The notes under the pieces are model-generated. The model was not told the origin of the DNA and did no database searches. It saw only the letters and a list, made by a program, of their open reading frames with translations. A program made the translations under genes and the position numbers. Shown here in pieces: positions 1-10,799 of a stretch of DNA of 64,000 nt. The stretch comes from Viridothelium virens (taxonomy: Eukaryota > Ascomycota > Dothideomycetes > Trypetheliales > Trypetheliaceae), in the NCBI GenBank assembly GCA_010094025.1, contig ML991786.1, positions 186,001-250,000 of the forward strand, read 5' to 3'. Every line of letters starts with the position of its first letter. Within the stretch, counting starts at the first letter, position 1.

Positions 1-381
1 CAATTGCTTCCAAAACACCGCAGGGAGACGCTGGTGTTTGAGGAGAATATCGCCTGAGCCAACGCTCTCTTGCCCAAAAAAAGTAAGACGAATATAGTAG
101 GACGCGGTATGACTACCTTTGAAATGTTCTGTAAGAAGTGCTGGTATACACTGCATCATTGCCATTCATTATATCTACAAGCTTCATCTCGCGCAATCCT
201 CCCAGATACGACAAGAATGGGGACTCTTTGATCGGTTGCCGATCCTCTACATTTCGTTACCCAACTCCTCTATCATGCCTAAACGACAGACGTGATGCAA
301 CATTCAGATTGCCTATGGCTTGAATCCCAAAAGCCGGCGCCAGTCGTTATATCACATACATACTCACTCATCAAAACCCCT
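1..381. other. left edge, no gene seen
   Basis: This is the 3' flank of the GH127-like gene, whose stop codon is at 384-382. The only open frame here is about 60 codons with no recognisable content. I see no structured element. Confidence 0.5.
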
Positions 382-2634
382 CTATGACGCCTGCGTTGCG
401 TTCAAGCTGATCGTCGGCAACTCTACCATATGCACCTTCTGTCCCCCAATCGGCCTTAGCGTCACCGTTGCCGGAGTGCTCTGACACGTTCGATCCGCCA
501 ACGCCGGCACCACATCTGGAACGCTATTCCTGTACAAGCCCCACTCGATCTCGCATCCTTGAGCTGTGATCCACGTCGGTGGGGCGCCAGGCGCAAAGAT
601 CGGGTCGGGCAGCGAGGTAGTACCGGACGAAGAGTTGGCGAGACTAGAATGGAACTCCAGGGTGCTGGGGTCGATGGCGATGTTCCAGGCAGAAGAGTTG
701 AAGAGCTGGTAATCGCGGCTCTGCGAGGGCGCATAGCCATCGGGGTAGAATTCGTTCTCTGGGTTGTAGAATTTGGGGGGCGTGGATGTGTTGGTGTAGG
801 AGATCTCGAGGGCGTAGACTAGTGCGCCATAGTGGATTGCGACTGTGTCGTTTGGACGCGCCTCTGAGATGATAGAGGTTTCGAGGGTGTAGGTGATGCT
901 GGATTGACCGGCGGGAAGGGAGACCCGGTGGAGGCTGGAGGTGGGATCTGGGGAGAGTGGAGTGGATGCGCGTTTATAGCGATCGGAGCTTTCGGAAGAG
1001 ACGGAAATGCTGGAGCTGCTGAGGTCCGCCCAGGAGGGAACTCGTACGTAGAAGTCAAAGCCTGAAGAGGTGGTGATATCGTAGGAGAGAACGTTATTGA
1101 ATGGATACATGGTGTCGCAGTTGATTGTCACATCGTTAGAACCAATCGTAGTGCCAACGGTTCCCGGACTGAGAAGGGCGTGGGCTAGACCATTGGGCGC
1201 ATTAGTAAATAGTGCGGAGACAAACTTAGGGAAACCTTGAGGATGATTGACAGTACAGCAGGGGTAGTCCGGCTCCAGACCGAAGCTTGATGACCAAGTG
1301 TTATCGTTCCAGTAGATCATCTCGCTCATATTGAGAGCCCAGGGCTGATTTTCCTCAACCATGTACTGACGGGCCCACCAGTCCGGACTTAACATGGTGG
1401 GAAGAGCATTGAAGGCAGCCAATTCAGCGCGATCAGCGTAATAGTTTTGTCCAAGAGCTTGGTAGAGATAGCTCATTGAATACATGGTTTCCACAGCTGT
1501 GCATAGCTCGGCACCTTGGTACGGAGCAAGACCATCCTCTCGTTCATCCCCAATGACTGAGCCCATACTGTTGCCATGGTACTGGAAGGTGGCATTAACA
1601 CCATATTGGGTTGCATCAACCATAGAGTCGTTATGCGTGTAGCGGCGGAAGACGGCTAGCTGTTTGAGACCTTGCCCGGCGTTTACACCGTGGAAGTATG
1701 GAAACATATTGCCACCATCCCCAGTACCATAAACATTGTACAGATCCTCCTCGATGAAGACACCAGGAACCCAATAATCTGCAAAAGTAATGCTCGAATT
1801 AATAAGCATACCCATATTATCCAGTAACAATTGAGAGTTGTTCTGCGGAAAGTTCTCATACAGCCATTGAAGTGAAATGAGTTGATCCTATCAACCTGGA
1901 TCAGTATGGCATCGTGTGGGAGCCGTGAGATTTCGACCTTACCTGCACTCGGACTTGTCCCCATTGAAAGTCACCTGCAGAGGGTTCGTTCGCGACATTT
2001 CCTTGATATACAAAGCCTGCACCATTGTCCAAAAGCATGGAGTTCATCAATTCAAAGTAACGATGCAAAGCCGTGACGACTTTATCCTGATACGTAGCTG
2101 AGTCGGCCTCAATAAGTTGAATCAATCCGAGACAGAACGGAAATCGTGCCCAGAATAATCTAGCTGGACCAGTCTCAGGTCCAAGCCAGCCATCAGAGGC
2201 TTGAAGGTCCAGCACGGCGTTAACAGCATCAGCGACCTGACCTTTTAGACGGGTATCGTCAAGGTGATATGCCAGTGGAACGATGCCATTGAACCAATAC
2301 GGGAATCCCTCATTGAGATCACTGTACTCTCCCCAGGACACGTTGGTATTTCCCGTCCAAGTACTGTTTGCGACGAAGCGGTAGAAATCATGTTCGTGAC
2401 CAGCGAGACCATTAGCCATTTGGCTTAATTGATCCTGAAGCCATCCAGCCGGTTTCACGGTACCCAGAGGCAGGGGCTTCAAGGCCCATGGAACGACTAA
2501 ATGGAGCCCTTAGCTACGGCCATGCCCCTCGGGAAAAAAGAGTACATACGACCATCGCTGTTATTACTAGGCTGAGCATTAGTAGATGTACTCGAAAATA
2601 TGGCCGCAACGCCTAGCGATTTGGTGAGCCTCAT
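382..2634 (-). CDS. GH127/DUF1680 beta-L-arabinofuranosidase-like secreted glycosidase
   Basis: Likely a secreted enzyme releasing L-arabinofuranose from plant polymers or glycoproteins. Three exons: 2634-2550, 2496-1943, 1887-382, giving 714 aa. Introns of 53 and 55 bp have donors GTATGT and GTAAGG. The start at 2634 was chosen because it alone adds a hydrophobic N-terminal stretch (about residues 1-20) and splices in frame to the GTVKPAGWL segment. The family metal site is visible: the Glu-x-Cys motif (AELC, E340 and C342) and the Cys pair (YPCC, C423 and C424). In GH127 these correspond to the zinc-binding and nucleophile cysteines. Many N-x-S/T sites fit secretion. It is divergent to a GH92 gene 2.2 kb away. 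The family is clear; the substrate is inferred, since GH146 and other DUF1680 groups share these motifs. Confidence 0.88.
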
Positions 2635-4851
2635 AACGCTTGAAGTTATGGGGATGATTAGATTCGGTACTACCTTGGCCGAGCTTGAGGATCTTCTGCA
2701 AATTTATATCCATTCGCCTTACCGCCGAAAATCCGGTTCACTACATGTACTAGGGGGCAGTGAGGAGGGGTCTTACTATGTATTACGGAGTACCTACCTA
2801 GAGCACGCAGCGACCCATCATTGCCTTTGGAGAATCCTTCGAAGGATCCGGTCCAATGAAAGTGGTCAGATCCTTTCTCCCTTCCCTACACCTAGGGATA
2901 CTCCGTGATACCGGTCCATCAATCTCAACATTTTGCCGTCGAAGAGATCGCGGAGCTGAGGAGCTCACCACTCAAGGCAAGAAGTTTCTCGGAATTGACA
3001 CAATCTCAAAATCCATCCGCTCATGGGGAAGCGATTCGGCCGACAACCAACTTAGAAGTTTCAGTTTCAGATGATCGGAGAGATAATCGATGCCCTTGGA
3101 CCCTCGGGCCTCCCTGCGCCGCGTTGTTCTCTCCAATCAAATTTTCTTGCAAGGATCAGAATGATCCTACAGCAACTGACTGCGCCCGATGTCTTCGACG
3201 TGTATTGGCGATCTCTCATACTATATTTTCTATTACTGCCCGGCGAAGATAAGGCCCAAGTCTGCTTTGCTAGGACCCTTACGTCGATCTCTTTTTTAAG
3301 ATCAAATTCTCCATTGAAGGATGCCGTAAAAATCGGATGCTTGAGAATAGCACCGATAGGGTAAAGGGAGGGAATCAGCATATTAATCCACGAGCTTCTA
3401 TCGCACAAGGTGCCTGCGTAAAGTAGGGGCTCGTCAGGGCCTCATTACGTGCCTTAGCGCTGTAGTTAGGGTACCATTTAAAGCACGGTAGATCATGTAG
3501 AGTAATTGGTAGGCTGAGATCTTCAAAGCGCCGAGGATATTTCAGCGTCATTCCCTCGTCGGATTTAACCACGAGGACTGCGTACGAGGCTGAAGGGACT
3601 CACAAATTATCATAAAGCACAGCTCATTCACAAAGTGCTGTATCATTGCATGTCTCTTTCATATGAGATTTAACCTTGGAATCTTCCTTGCAAGGAAGAC
3701 CATCCACTCGGTATGATACTCTTTGACGGTACATTGTGATTGGGCCCAAAGGCGTCTTCCGCAGACCATTGTCGCTGTACTTGGACGAGTCCGATCCGAC
3801 TGCTGCAACGTTTCATCGTACTAGGAGCTGGATACTACGATGGGTAATTCTGCGCAGTAGCTCTGCGTCAAATGATGTCAAGGAAGAGCGAAAGAGGGGC
3901 TTTGGAGGTCATCTGTACGACCCACACGCATAGGCCATCCTCATCCCAATCACCTCTTACCGGAACACCCAAAGCAACCAATCTCCGAGATCCCTAATAT
4001 GTTGTGCAGAAATTTTCATAATTCTCGGTCTCAAGAAAAGGAGGTGTTGAAGCACTAAAAAGGGTCAACGTGTCCACCTCTGATAAAAAGAACATTTATG
4101 TCGATATCGCAGCAGAAAATCGGAAAGCTGCATCAGCCATCTCCTGGATGTATGAGCCTTGTGCGGTCTGGGCGTACGCTGCTCCTGAGCTATGGCTCTT
4201 GCATAAGCCCTGTTTGGATTTGCCAGTGTAAATTTTCCATCAAAGCGATTGCAGAACTCTTTAATCTATGGAGTACTAGAAGACTATCTGATATGGACAA
4301 GAAATACAGCCAACAGCTGTCCCGGAAATTGAAACAAGAGAACGAATGGCATGGTTACGACTATTCAGCTATCTCGCTTCCCTCTTGCGTCCGTAAGTGA
4401 AATCAACTAACAGGTTCTTTCTATGACGCTAGCTTAATGAAAGGTAGAGTGAGTAGTTGTATGATCTATAGGTGGTGAGGAAAAGGGCAAATCCAATTCA
4501 GTTCATGGCAGGGGAATTGGCGCAGTGATTGGCCACTTGGCGTGGTCGACCTTAGGAGAATTGGGTCTCCTGCGGCAGTGCGGAGTACTCCATATAAGAC
4601 ATGCATCTGCCAACGTTTTTGACACTCACAATACCACGCATAAATTGTGGATTTGTGCAGGACTGCAGTTATGACGACTAGTCAATTTGGGCAGGTCGTA
4701 ACTTTGGTCATTCGATGAAAGTGTACCTTGCAGCATCCCCGCAATCTGATAAACATCCTTGTGGCCTCGCAGAGATGCCTCGAACTAGTCGGAAATTCCC
4801 AGATCTCATCATGGCACACACTTCCTCCACCTCTCTGACCGGGCATTCACC
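2635..4851. other. intergenic, divergent promoter region of two glycosidases
   Basis: This 2.2 kb lies between the start codons of the GH127-like (minus) and GH92-like (plus) genes. Open frames of up to 115 codons overlap each other on both strands and resemble no family. I see no transposon ends or tandem repeats. It probably holds the promoters of both genes; I could not identify specific operator sites by eye. Confidence 0.5.
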
Positions 4852-7800
4852 ATGTGGCTGCTGTTCGCCGCTTCGTTCTCTTTAGCAATCGCTGCTGACT
4901 CTTCCGATGTTTTGCAGTATGTCAACCCATTGATTGGCACGGACAATGGAGGAAACGTCTTTGCCGGAGCTACATTGCCGTAAGTACCTTTTCCAATGTA
5001 CCTTTTCAGCGGAGAGAAGGGGTGCTCGGATAGAGTAGAGGCCAGCGAAGTTTGCGAGGTGAAACCTAGAGGTTACGAGAGCGAGACAAAGGTTATGTCT
5101 CCCTATTGTACTCTAGACATACGTTTACGTCTAAAATCCTCGTTGATTCTCTTAGCTCAGATTCATATCTCCTTTGCTGTTAGTGAGAAGGAAAGTAGAG
5201 CAAGCGCTCGACGTGGTCTTTGCATACCTTACCGCGGTTGAGGGGTTCCTCAACTGGTCATCAACACAATGTTACCTCAGTGTCACTGTCATGACCTTAT
5301 TGACCTATGTTAAGGCGGCGTTAGCATAGGCCAACAAGGTCATAATAGTAAAGTTGAAATAACATTATATTGATTACCAGTTGGGGAAACCCCCCCTCCG
5401 CGGTAAGGTAGTTTTGATATTTCCCGTAGCGCGCTCGCATGGTAACCTTTTGCTTCTAAGTTTTTGCAATGGCAAACCCGTCCCTTGGATATGACGACTA
5501 ATTGTCTACTTAGATATGGCATGGCGAAAGCGGTGGCAGATGTCAGCGGCCAGAACACAGGCGGCTTTTCTCCAGATGGTAGCAATATCACCGGCTTCTC
5601 GCACATGCACGACTCTGGCACAGGAGGGAATCCTTCAATGGGTCAATTCCCATTATTCCCGCAATATTGTCCAGATGACGTGATCGATAATTGCCAGTTT
5701 CCCAAATATAACCGAGCCGTCAATCCTGTGTTAGACTCTGTCGTCGCCAAACCTGGCTATTTCTCCCTGTCCTTGGAGAATGGAATGCAGGCTGAGATGA
5801 CTGTGACTCAGCATACTGCATTGTACAACTTCGTGTTTCCACAGAATGCCACGAGTAATGGCACTGCACTCAGTCCGGTCATGCTACTGGATTTGACTGA
5901 TATCTACGACACTAGACAGAACGCCACAATCATTGTCGACCCTTCGACCGGCCGCATTCAAGGGAATGGTACATTTCTACCAAGTTTTGGCTCCGATTCC
6001 TATGTTCTGCACTTCTGCGCCGATTTTGCTGGAGCACAGGTTATTGATAATGGCGTCTGGGTAAACAACAGAGCTGGAACTGAGCCCAAGCAACTCTTTG
6101 TGACTCGCGGTTTCAACAATTTCTACTTGCAATCGGGAGGTTGGGTGAGATTTCAACGTCCCTCCAATGGTACAATAACTGCTCGCGTCGGCGTCAGTTG
6201 GATCAGCGCGGACAGAGCTTGCTCAAATGCCGAAAATGAATTACCAAATCCCCTCACTGCCTTCAATGCAACAAGAACGCGAGCAGAGAATGCCTGGCGG
6301 AAACAGCTAAGCCCGATCTCTTTGCAGACTGCTGGCGTCAACCAAAGCTATGTAGAAAACTTTTACTCAGCTATATACAGGACGATGATTTCCCCACAAG
6401 ACTATACGGGTGAGAACCCGCTTTGGAGTAGCTCTGAACCATATTTTGACTCCTTCTATTGGTAAGTCCCAGATCTGCTCCCGTGCGGAAATATTGATTA
6501 TCAATCCCGTATGGAAGATCAGATGGCAAAAGCTCACTATTCAATGCAGTCTCTGGGATGAATTCCGTGTCCAACTGCCATTCCTGAATATCGTGGATCC
6601 AAGTCAGGTGAGCCGGATGATCCGTAGCCTGCTCGATACGTATCAGCACGAGGGTTGGCTGCCCGATTGCCGCATGTCTCTGTGCAAAGGCTGGACACAG
6701 GGTGGATCCAACGCAGACGTGGTCCTTGTCGACTCCTATCTTAAGAACATCACTGGTGTTGACTGGAATCTGGCCAAGGAAGCTATAGTCAACGATGCCG
6801 AGAATGAACCTATTGACTGGAAGGACGAGGGGCGCGGAGGACTCCAGTCTTGGAAACGTCTGAATTACATCCCGTACCTAGACTACGACTACCTGGGGTT
6901 TGGTACAAATTCAAGAAGTATTTCTCGGACTCTGGAGTATTCTTATAACGACTTTTGCTTGTCAACTTTGGCTGGCGGCCTTGGCTCTGCAGACGAGCAT
7001 ACAAAGTATCTTGCAAGAGCCAGTAATTGGCGTAACCTCTTCAAAGCGGATCAGACATCATCAATCAATGGCACCGACACAGGATTTGTGGGCTTTTTCC
7101 AGCCCAAATTCCTCAATCAGACCTGGGGCTATCAAGATCCTATTGCTTGTAGCCCCTTGACCGATTTCTGTTCCCTTACGACAAATCCATCCGAGACTTT
7201 CGAGAGTAGTGTCTGGGAATACCAGTTGTGAGTTTAGTGATAGCTGATACATTTGCATTCTATTGATACCATCAAGCTTTGTGCCGCATGACATGGCTGG
7301 CAATATTCAGCTCCTTGGCGGCCCGGACAAATTTATTTCCCGTCTTGACTACTACTTTAGCTCCGGTCTCGCCGACATTTCCAACGAACCGGTTTTTCTC
7401 TCCGTCTACGCTTATCACTACGCTGGACGCCCAGCACTATCAACCAAGCGGGCGCATAGCTATGTCCCAGCATACTTTAACGCGACGACTACTGGATTAC
7501 CAGGGAATGATGACTCTGGGGCAGCCGCTGCCTTTACCATTTTCACGATGATGGGCTTGTTCCCCAATGCCGGCCAGAATGTCTACCTAATTAGTGCACC
7601 TTTCTTCGAGGCCGTATCAGTAACCAGTCCTGCTACAAATCGTACTGCGACGATCCGGAGCACCAATTTCGATCCGACCTACGAGAATGTTTATATCCAG
7701 AATGCAACGTTGAACGGAAAGCCTTACTCAAAGAATTGGATCGGGCACGAGTTCTTTACAGAGGGAATGACGCTAGAATTGACGCTAGGATCCAATGAAA

Positions 7801-7883
7801 GTACCTGGGGTACCAGCGACGCGGACTTACCACCTAGCTTGTCAACTAGTACCGGGTCCATGATGTACAAAATGATGTTTTAA
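4852..7883 (+). CDS. GH92 alpha-mannosidase-like secreted enzyme
   Basis: GH92 enzymes are calcium-dependent exo-alpha-mannosidases, mostly alpha-1,2; this one is probably secreted and trims glycoprotein N-glycans or fungal mannans. Exons 4852-4979, 5514-6461, 6550-7227 and 7277-7883 give 786 aa. Every junction restores the frame: LPYGM at the first, FYCLWDEF at the second, EYQFFVPHDMA at the third. Exon 1 encodes a signal peptide (MWLLFAASFSLAIAA). Family landmarks include the HMHDSGTGG segment and the C-terminal NDDSGA stretch followed by FTMMGLFPNAG. Intron 1 is 534 bp, against 88 and 49 bp for the others, and contains a 186-bp palindromic element at 5225-5410. The exons look intact, so the gene should work if the long intron is spliced. 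Confidence 0.9.
5225..5410. mobile_element. palindromic MITE-like element, full copy (intronic)
   Basis: Full copy of a repeat family found seven times in this window. It begins TACCTTACCGCGG and ends CCGCGGTAAGGTA, so both ends are inverted and bounded by TA. The two arms of about 90 bp are inverted copies of each other around a short centre, which makes the element nearly one large hairpin. It has no coding capacity. A TA boundary and short non-coding TIRs fit a Tc1/mariner-type MITE. It lies in intron 1 of the GH92 gene. Confidence 0.85.
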
Positions 7884-8187
7884 GGTTATAGCTGAGTGAG
7901 TTGGGATTGGCTAGCAACTTGTATACACAGCCGAATTCTCAGTCAAAACTTTCGCAAATACACACGGGTATCCGTACTAAAGCATCAATGCTCATCCCAA
8001 CCTCTTTTTCCCCCTATCCAATTGACAGCGTTATGCCTGGAATCTCATGCAGACCATCTTTACACTGGGCAACTTTACGGGCCCCAACCTATTTGTAAGT
8101 CCACTCAAATCATCTACATCCAGCAAATACAAACTCGCCAGGGACCAGAGCCCCCACCACTCGAACCATCATGACATCACCCGTCTT
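7884..8187. other. short convergent 3' spacer
   Basis: Tail-to-tail spacer between the GH92-like gene and the F-box-like gene. It probably holds the 3' ends and polyadenylation signals of both. I see no gene. Confidence 0.5.
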
Positions 8188-10061
8188 CTACTTCCCTAAC
8201 ATCGTTAACGGATACTCATCAATCTCATGACTATCCATCTTCCAAATCGCAATATCCTTGACCACATCATACGGCACACCCTTCACCACCCTCCTCTTCC
8301 GCTCAAACTCCGCCCCATCCTCCCCGACCACCATCTCTGAAATCACCCTTCCAACCTCAAAACACAGCCGGCCGACGCCAACCCACCGAAACTTATCAAA
8401 CTGCGCCCCCACCAGATCCAGCCCCATACCCACCTCATGATGCTGCACCTCCATCGCCTCCAACTGCTGCACAAGCGCCGGGCTCGCCGGATCCATCAAC
8501 ACCCGACACGCCACCAGCTTCGTCAGAAACGGCAGCAGCAGACGCATCAGCGAGATATTGTCGTCATACATCGACACCCCCAGCTGCGTGAGGTTCGGAC
8601 ACCCGCGCACGAGCTGCCCGATCTCGTCGGCGCCCAGCGTCCAGTGGTGCGAGAGCAGCAGGTGCGTCAGGTTGGCGCCGTGGCGCGCGGTGATGCTGTT
8701 GAGGTAGAGCGCGGCGAGGCTGGCGGTGGCGGGCGAGGCTTCCGGCGGCGTCTGGTCGGGCGTTAGTAGCGGGCTGGCGTGCGTGCTGCCGGGTTGGGAG
8801 GGGGCGGAGGTGGAGGTGGAGGGGTCGCTGTTGCTGGGTTGCCGTCGGGCGGAGACGAGGTAGATGCGCTCGAGGGACGGCATTTCGGCGAGGAAGCGCG
8901 GGAAGGATTTGTCGATGAAGTCGCAGCGGAATTGTTTGAGGTTAAGGGGAGGGGTGTCGGGCTCGCAGAGGCGCCAGGTCTCGTCGAGGAAGACGGTCAT
9001 GGGGTTTTCGTTGGAGGTGCCGCCGCAGTTGAGCATGGTTTCGGATTCCAGAGTGTCCGTGACGATTGCTTGGTGAAGATGCCTGTTCATGGCAGCGTAG
9101 AGATTGTGTAGCGCAAAATGACGGAGCCTCAAAGGTTGCTTGGTGCCCGCGCATAGTCCAAATATCGCGTCCAGGCTGATACTGGGTTCTGCCTTTTCCC
9201 GGATGCGTGGGTGGAAGTGGAGAACGAGAGACTCGAGTTTTTTGGACTGCGATAAGAATACGGACATGTCGTCAGGGTAGCATAAAGGGTCAATGTCAAG
9301 TGCAGTGAAGGAACGGAGGTTTGGCATCGGTGGTATTATAGCAGTCGGGCGGGGCATGCGGGTCGAAGGAAAGCGTATCTTGAGAGCACGAAGGGTAGAA
9401 CGCGCAGCGAGGCCTTGATAGACGGTCTTCAGGGGTTTCGTACTGAGTTCCCAGCTATTGCGCCGTCAGTTTGAGCAGGAGTGCTTCCATGTAGATACCC
9501 ATCGTACCTGAAGGATTCCAGCATCGGCATCTTGTCTATTGCCGCTCGGACTGCAACATTGAGCAGTAAAGAACTGTCGGGTATTCTTCCCTTAGCTAAA
9601 TTTTGTACGTCTGCTTCTTTCCAGTCTCCCCACAGCCGGAAATGTTTTATGTAGTCCGTAACACTCCTGGTCACCAGCCCATTCAGCGCCATGGCAAACG
9701 GGCTTCCGCTCCCAAATCCTTCCGGCCGACCATCGACATATCGAATACTGTCGTATGAACGAAGAGTTACGTTTTCATAGAGTCGAGGGATGGTCATGTA
9801 GTGAAGGACGCGAGAAGTACGAGTGACACGTGCGAGATCGGCGACATCGTCAATCTGAATACCGAAAAGTGAGCTTCTTCTTTTGCAATAGGAATAGGTA
9901 TTGCTCACATATGTGATGATTAGTGCAATTAGATTCAGGGGTAGCTGGGAAGCTCTAGATTCTCCATTTATCGGGCTCTGGACGATGGGAGAGGTGGGTA
10001 AAGTGTGCATTGGGGCAGTCGCCAGCGGTGGTGCTTGTGAAGCGGAACGCATCTGGTTCAA
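8188..10061 (-). CDS. F-box-like / leucine-rich hypothetical protein
   Basis: Three exons: 10061-9909, 9854-9508, 9454-8188, giving 588 aa. The introns are 54 and 53 bp, with donors GTGAGC and GTACGA. After splicing, residues near 40-80 read LPLNLIALIITYIDDVADL and then a conserved-looking helix, as in F-box-like domains of fungal proteins that recruit substrates to SCF ubiquitin ligases. The remainder contains irregular leucine-rich stretches (NLRSFTALDI, PSLERIYLVS, GCPNLTQLGVS) like the degenerate LRR region of such proteins. A Ser/Thr/Pro-rich insert interrupts them. The coding strand becomes strongly GC-biased in the last exon. The F-box assignment is inferred from pattern; the substrate is unknown. 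Confidence 0.75.
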
Positions 10062-10799
10062 GGTGGCCAGCTTGAAGGAAGTATATTTAGGAGATTCAGA
10101 ACGGAGTGTTTACAACCCATCAGGCAGCAGTGAAATCGTCGTCAATTGACGTGACGTGTGGCTTGGTGGGGGCACGCATCGTACGTGTAATCCTGGGATA
10201 AGGTTGGGGAACAATATTGCTGGTAATGACACCTATCCTAAACAGGGACAGCATAATTCTCCCTATTACGCTTCTAATGACTTCTGACTCAGAACCCTCG
10301 TACTCACGAACCCGCTGTGTTGGGTATTTTGCATGCCAATAAGGGGGACACCACGCGTTCGCGGAGAGAAATTATGCAGCTTGTCGACTCCTTGTTCTGA
10401 TATCTTCTGTCATCGCTTCTGCTTATTCTCTCCACTCCATTATGAGCGTGACTTTGCTTGCAGTCGTTTTGCTTGTTAGATAAGTAGTGATGCCCTCAAG
10501 ACCCCTTCTCTCAAACCTGGCATGCAATTTCAGAGTTTCCGCTATTTCCAGCCCTCCCATACTTGCGCTGGTCTTCCACTTGCATCAAGCTGGGTTACCA
10601 TCGCTAAAGCAATAAGCAAAGATGCTATCCAGGCAGCAGACATTGAGGACTGACGAATGTCCTCGCCCATCCCTGGCAAATGCTTGGCGCTGGATTGCTC
10701 TTTGAATGTGACAATGCACAAAAAGTTGGAAATTTGTATAGGTGATACCAATACTCAGTGGTGACATTTATCAGCAAGCCATAGCTGCGTCCTTACCTG
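10062..10799. other. intergenic spacer
   Basis: This lies between the start of the F-box-like gene and the stop of TDP1. Only short open frames occur. It presumably holds the F-box gene promoter and the TDP1 3' UTR. Confidence 0.45.

Noticed and set aside
2541-2556. ACATACGACCAT, which resembles the start of a fungal 5S rRNA
   Set aside because: The match ends after 12 bases. The rest of the 5S sequence is absent, and the site spans an exon-intron boundary of the GH127-like gene.
8437-9111. Plus-strand frames rich in Arg, Gly and Val antisense to the F-box-like gene
   Set aside because: Compositional shadows of the GC-biased last exon.
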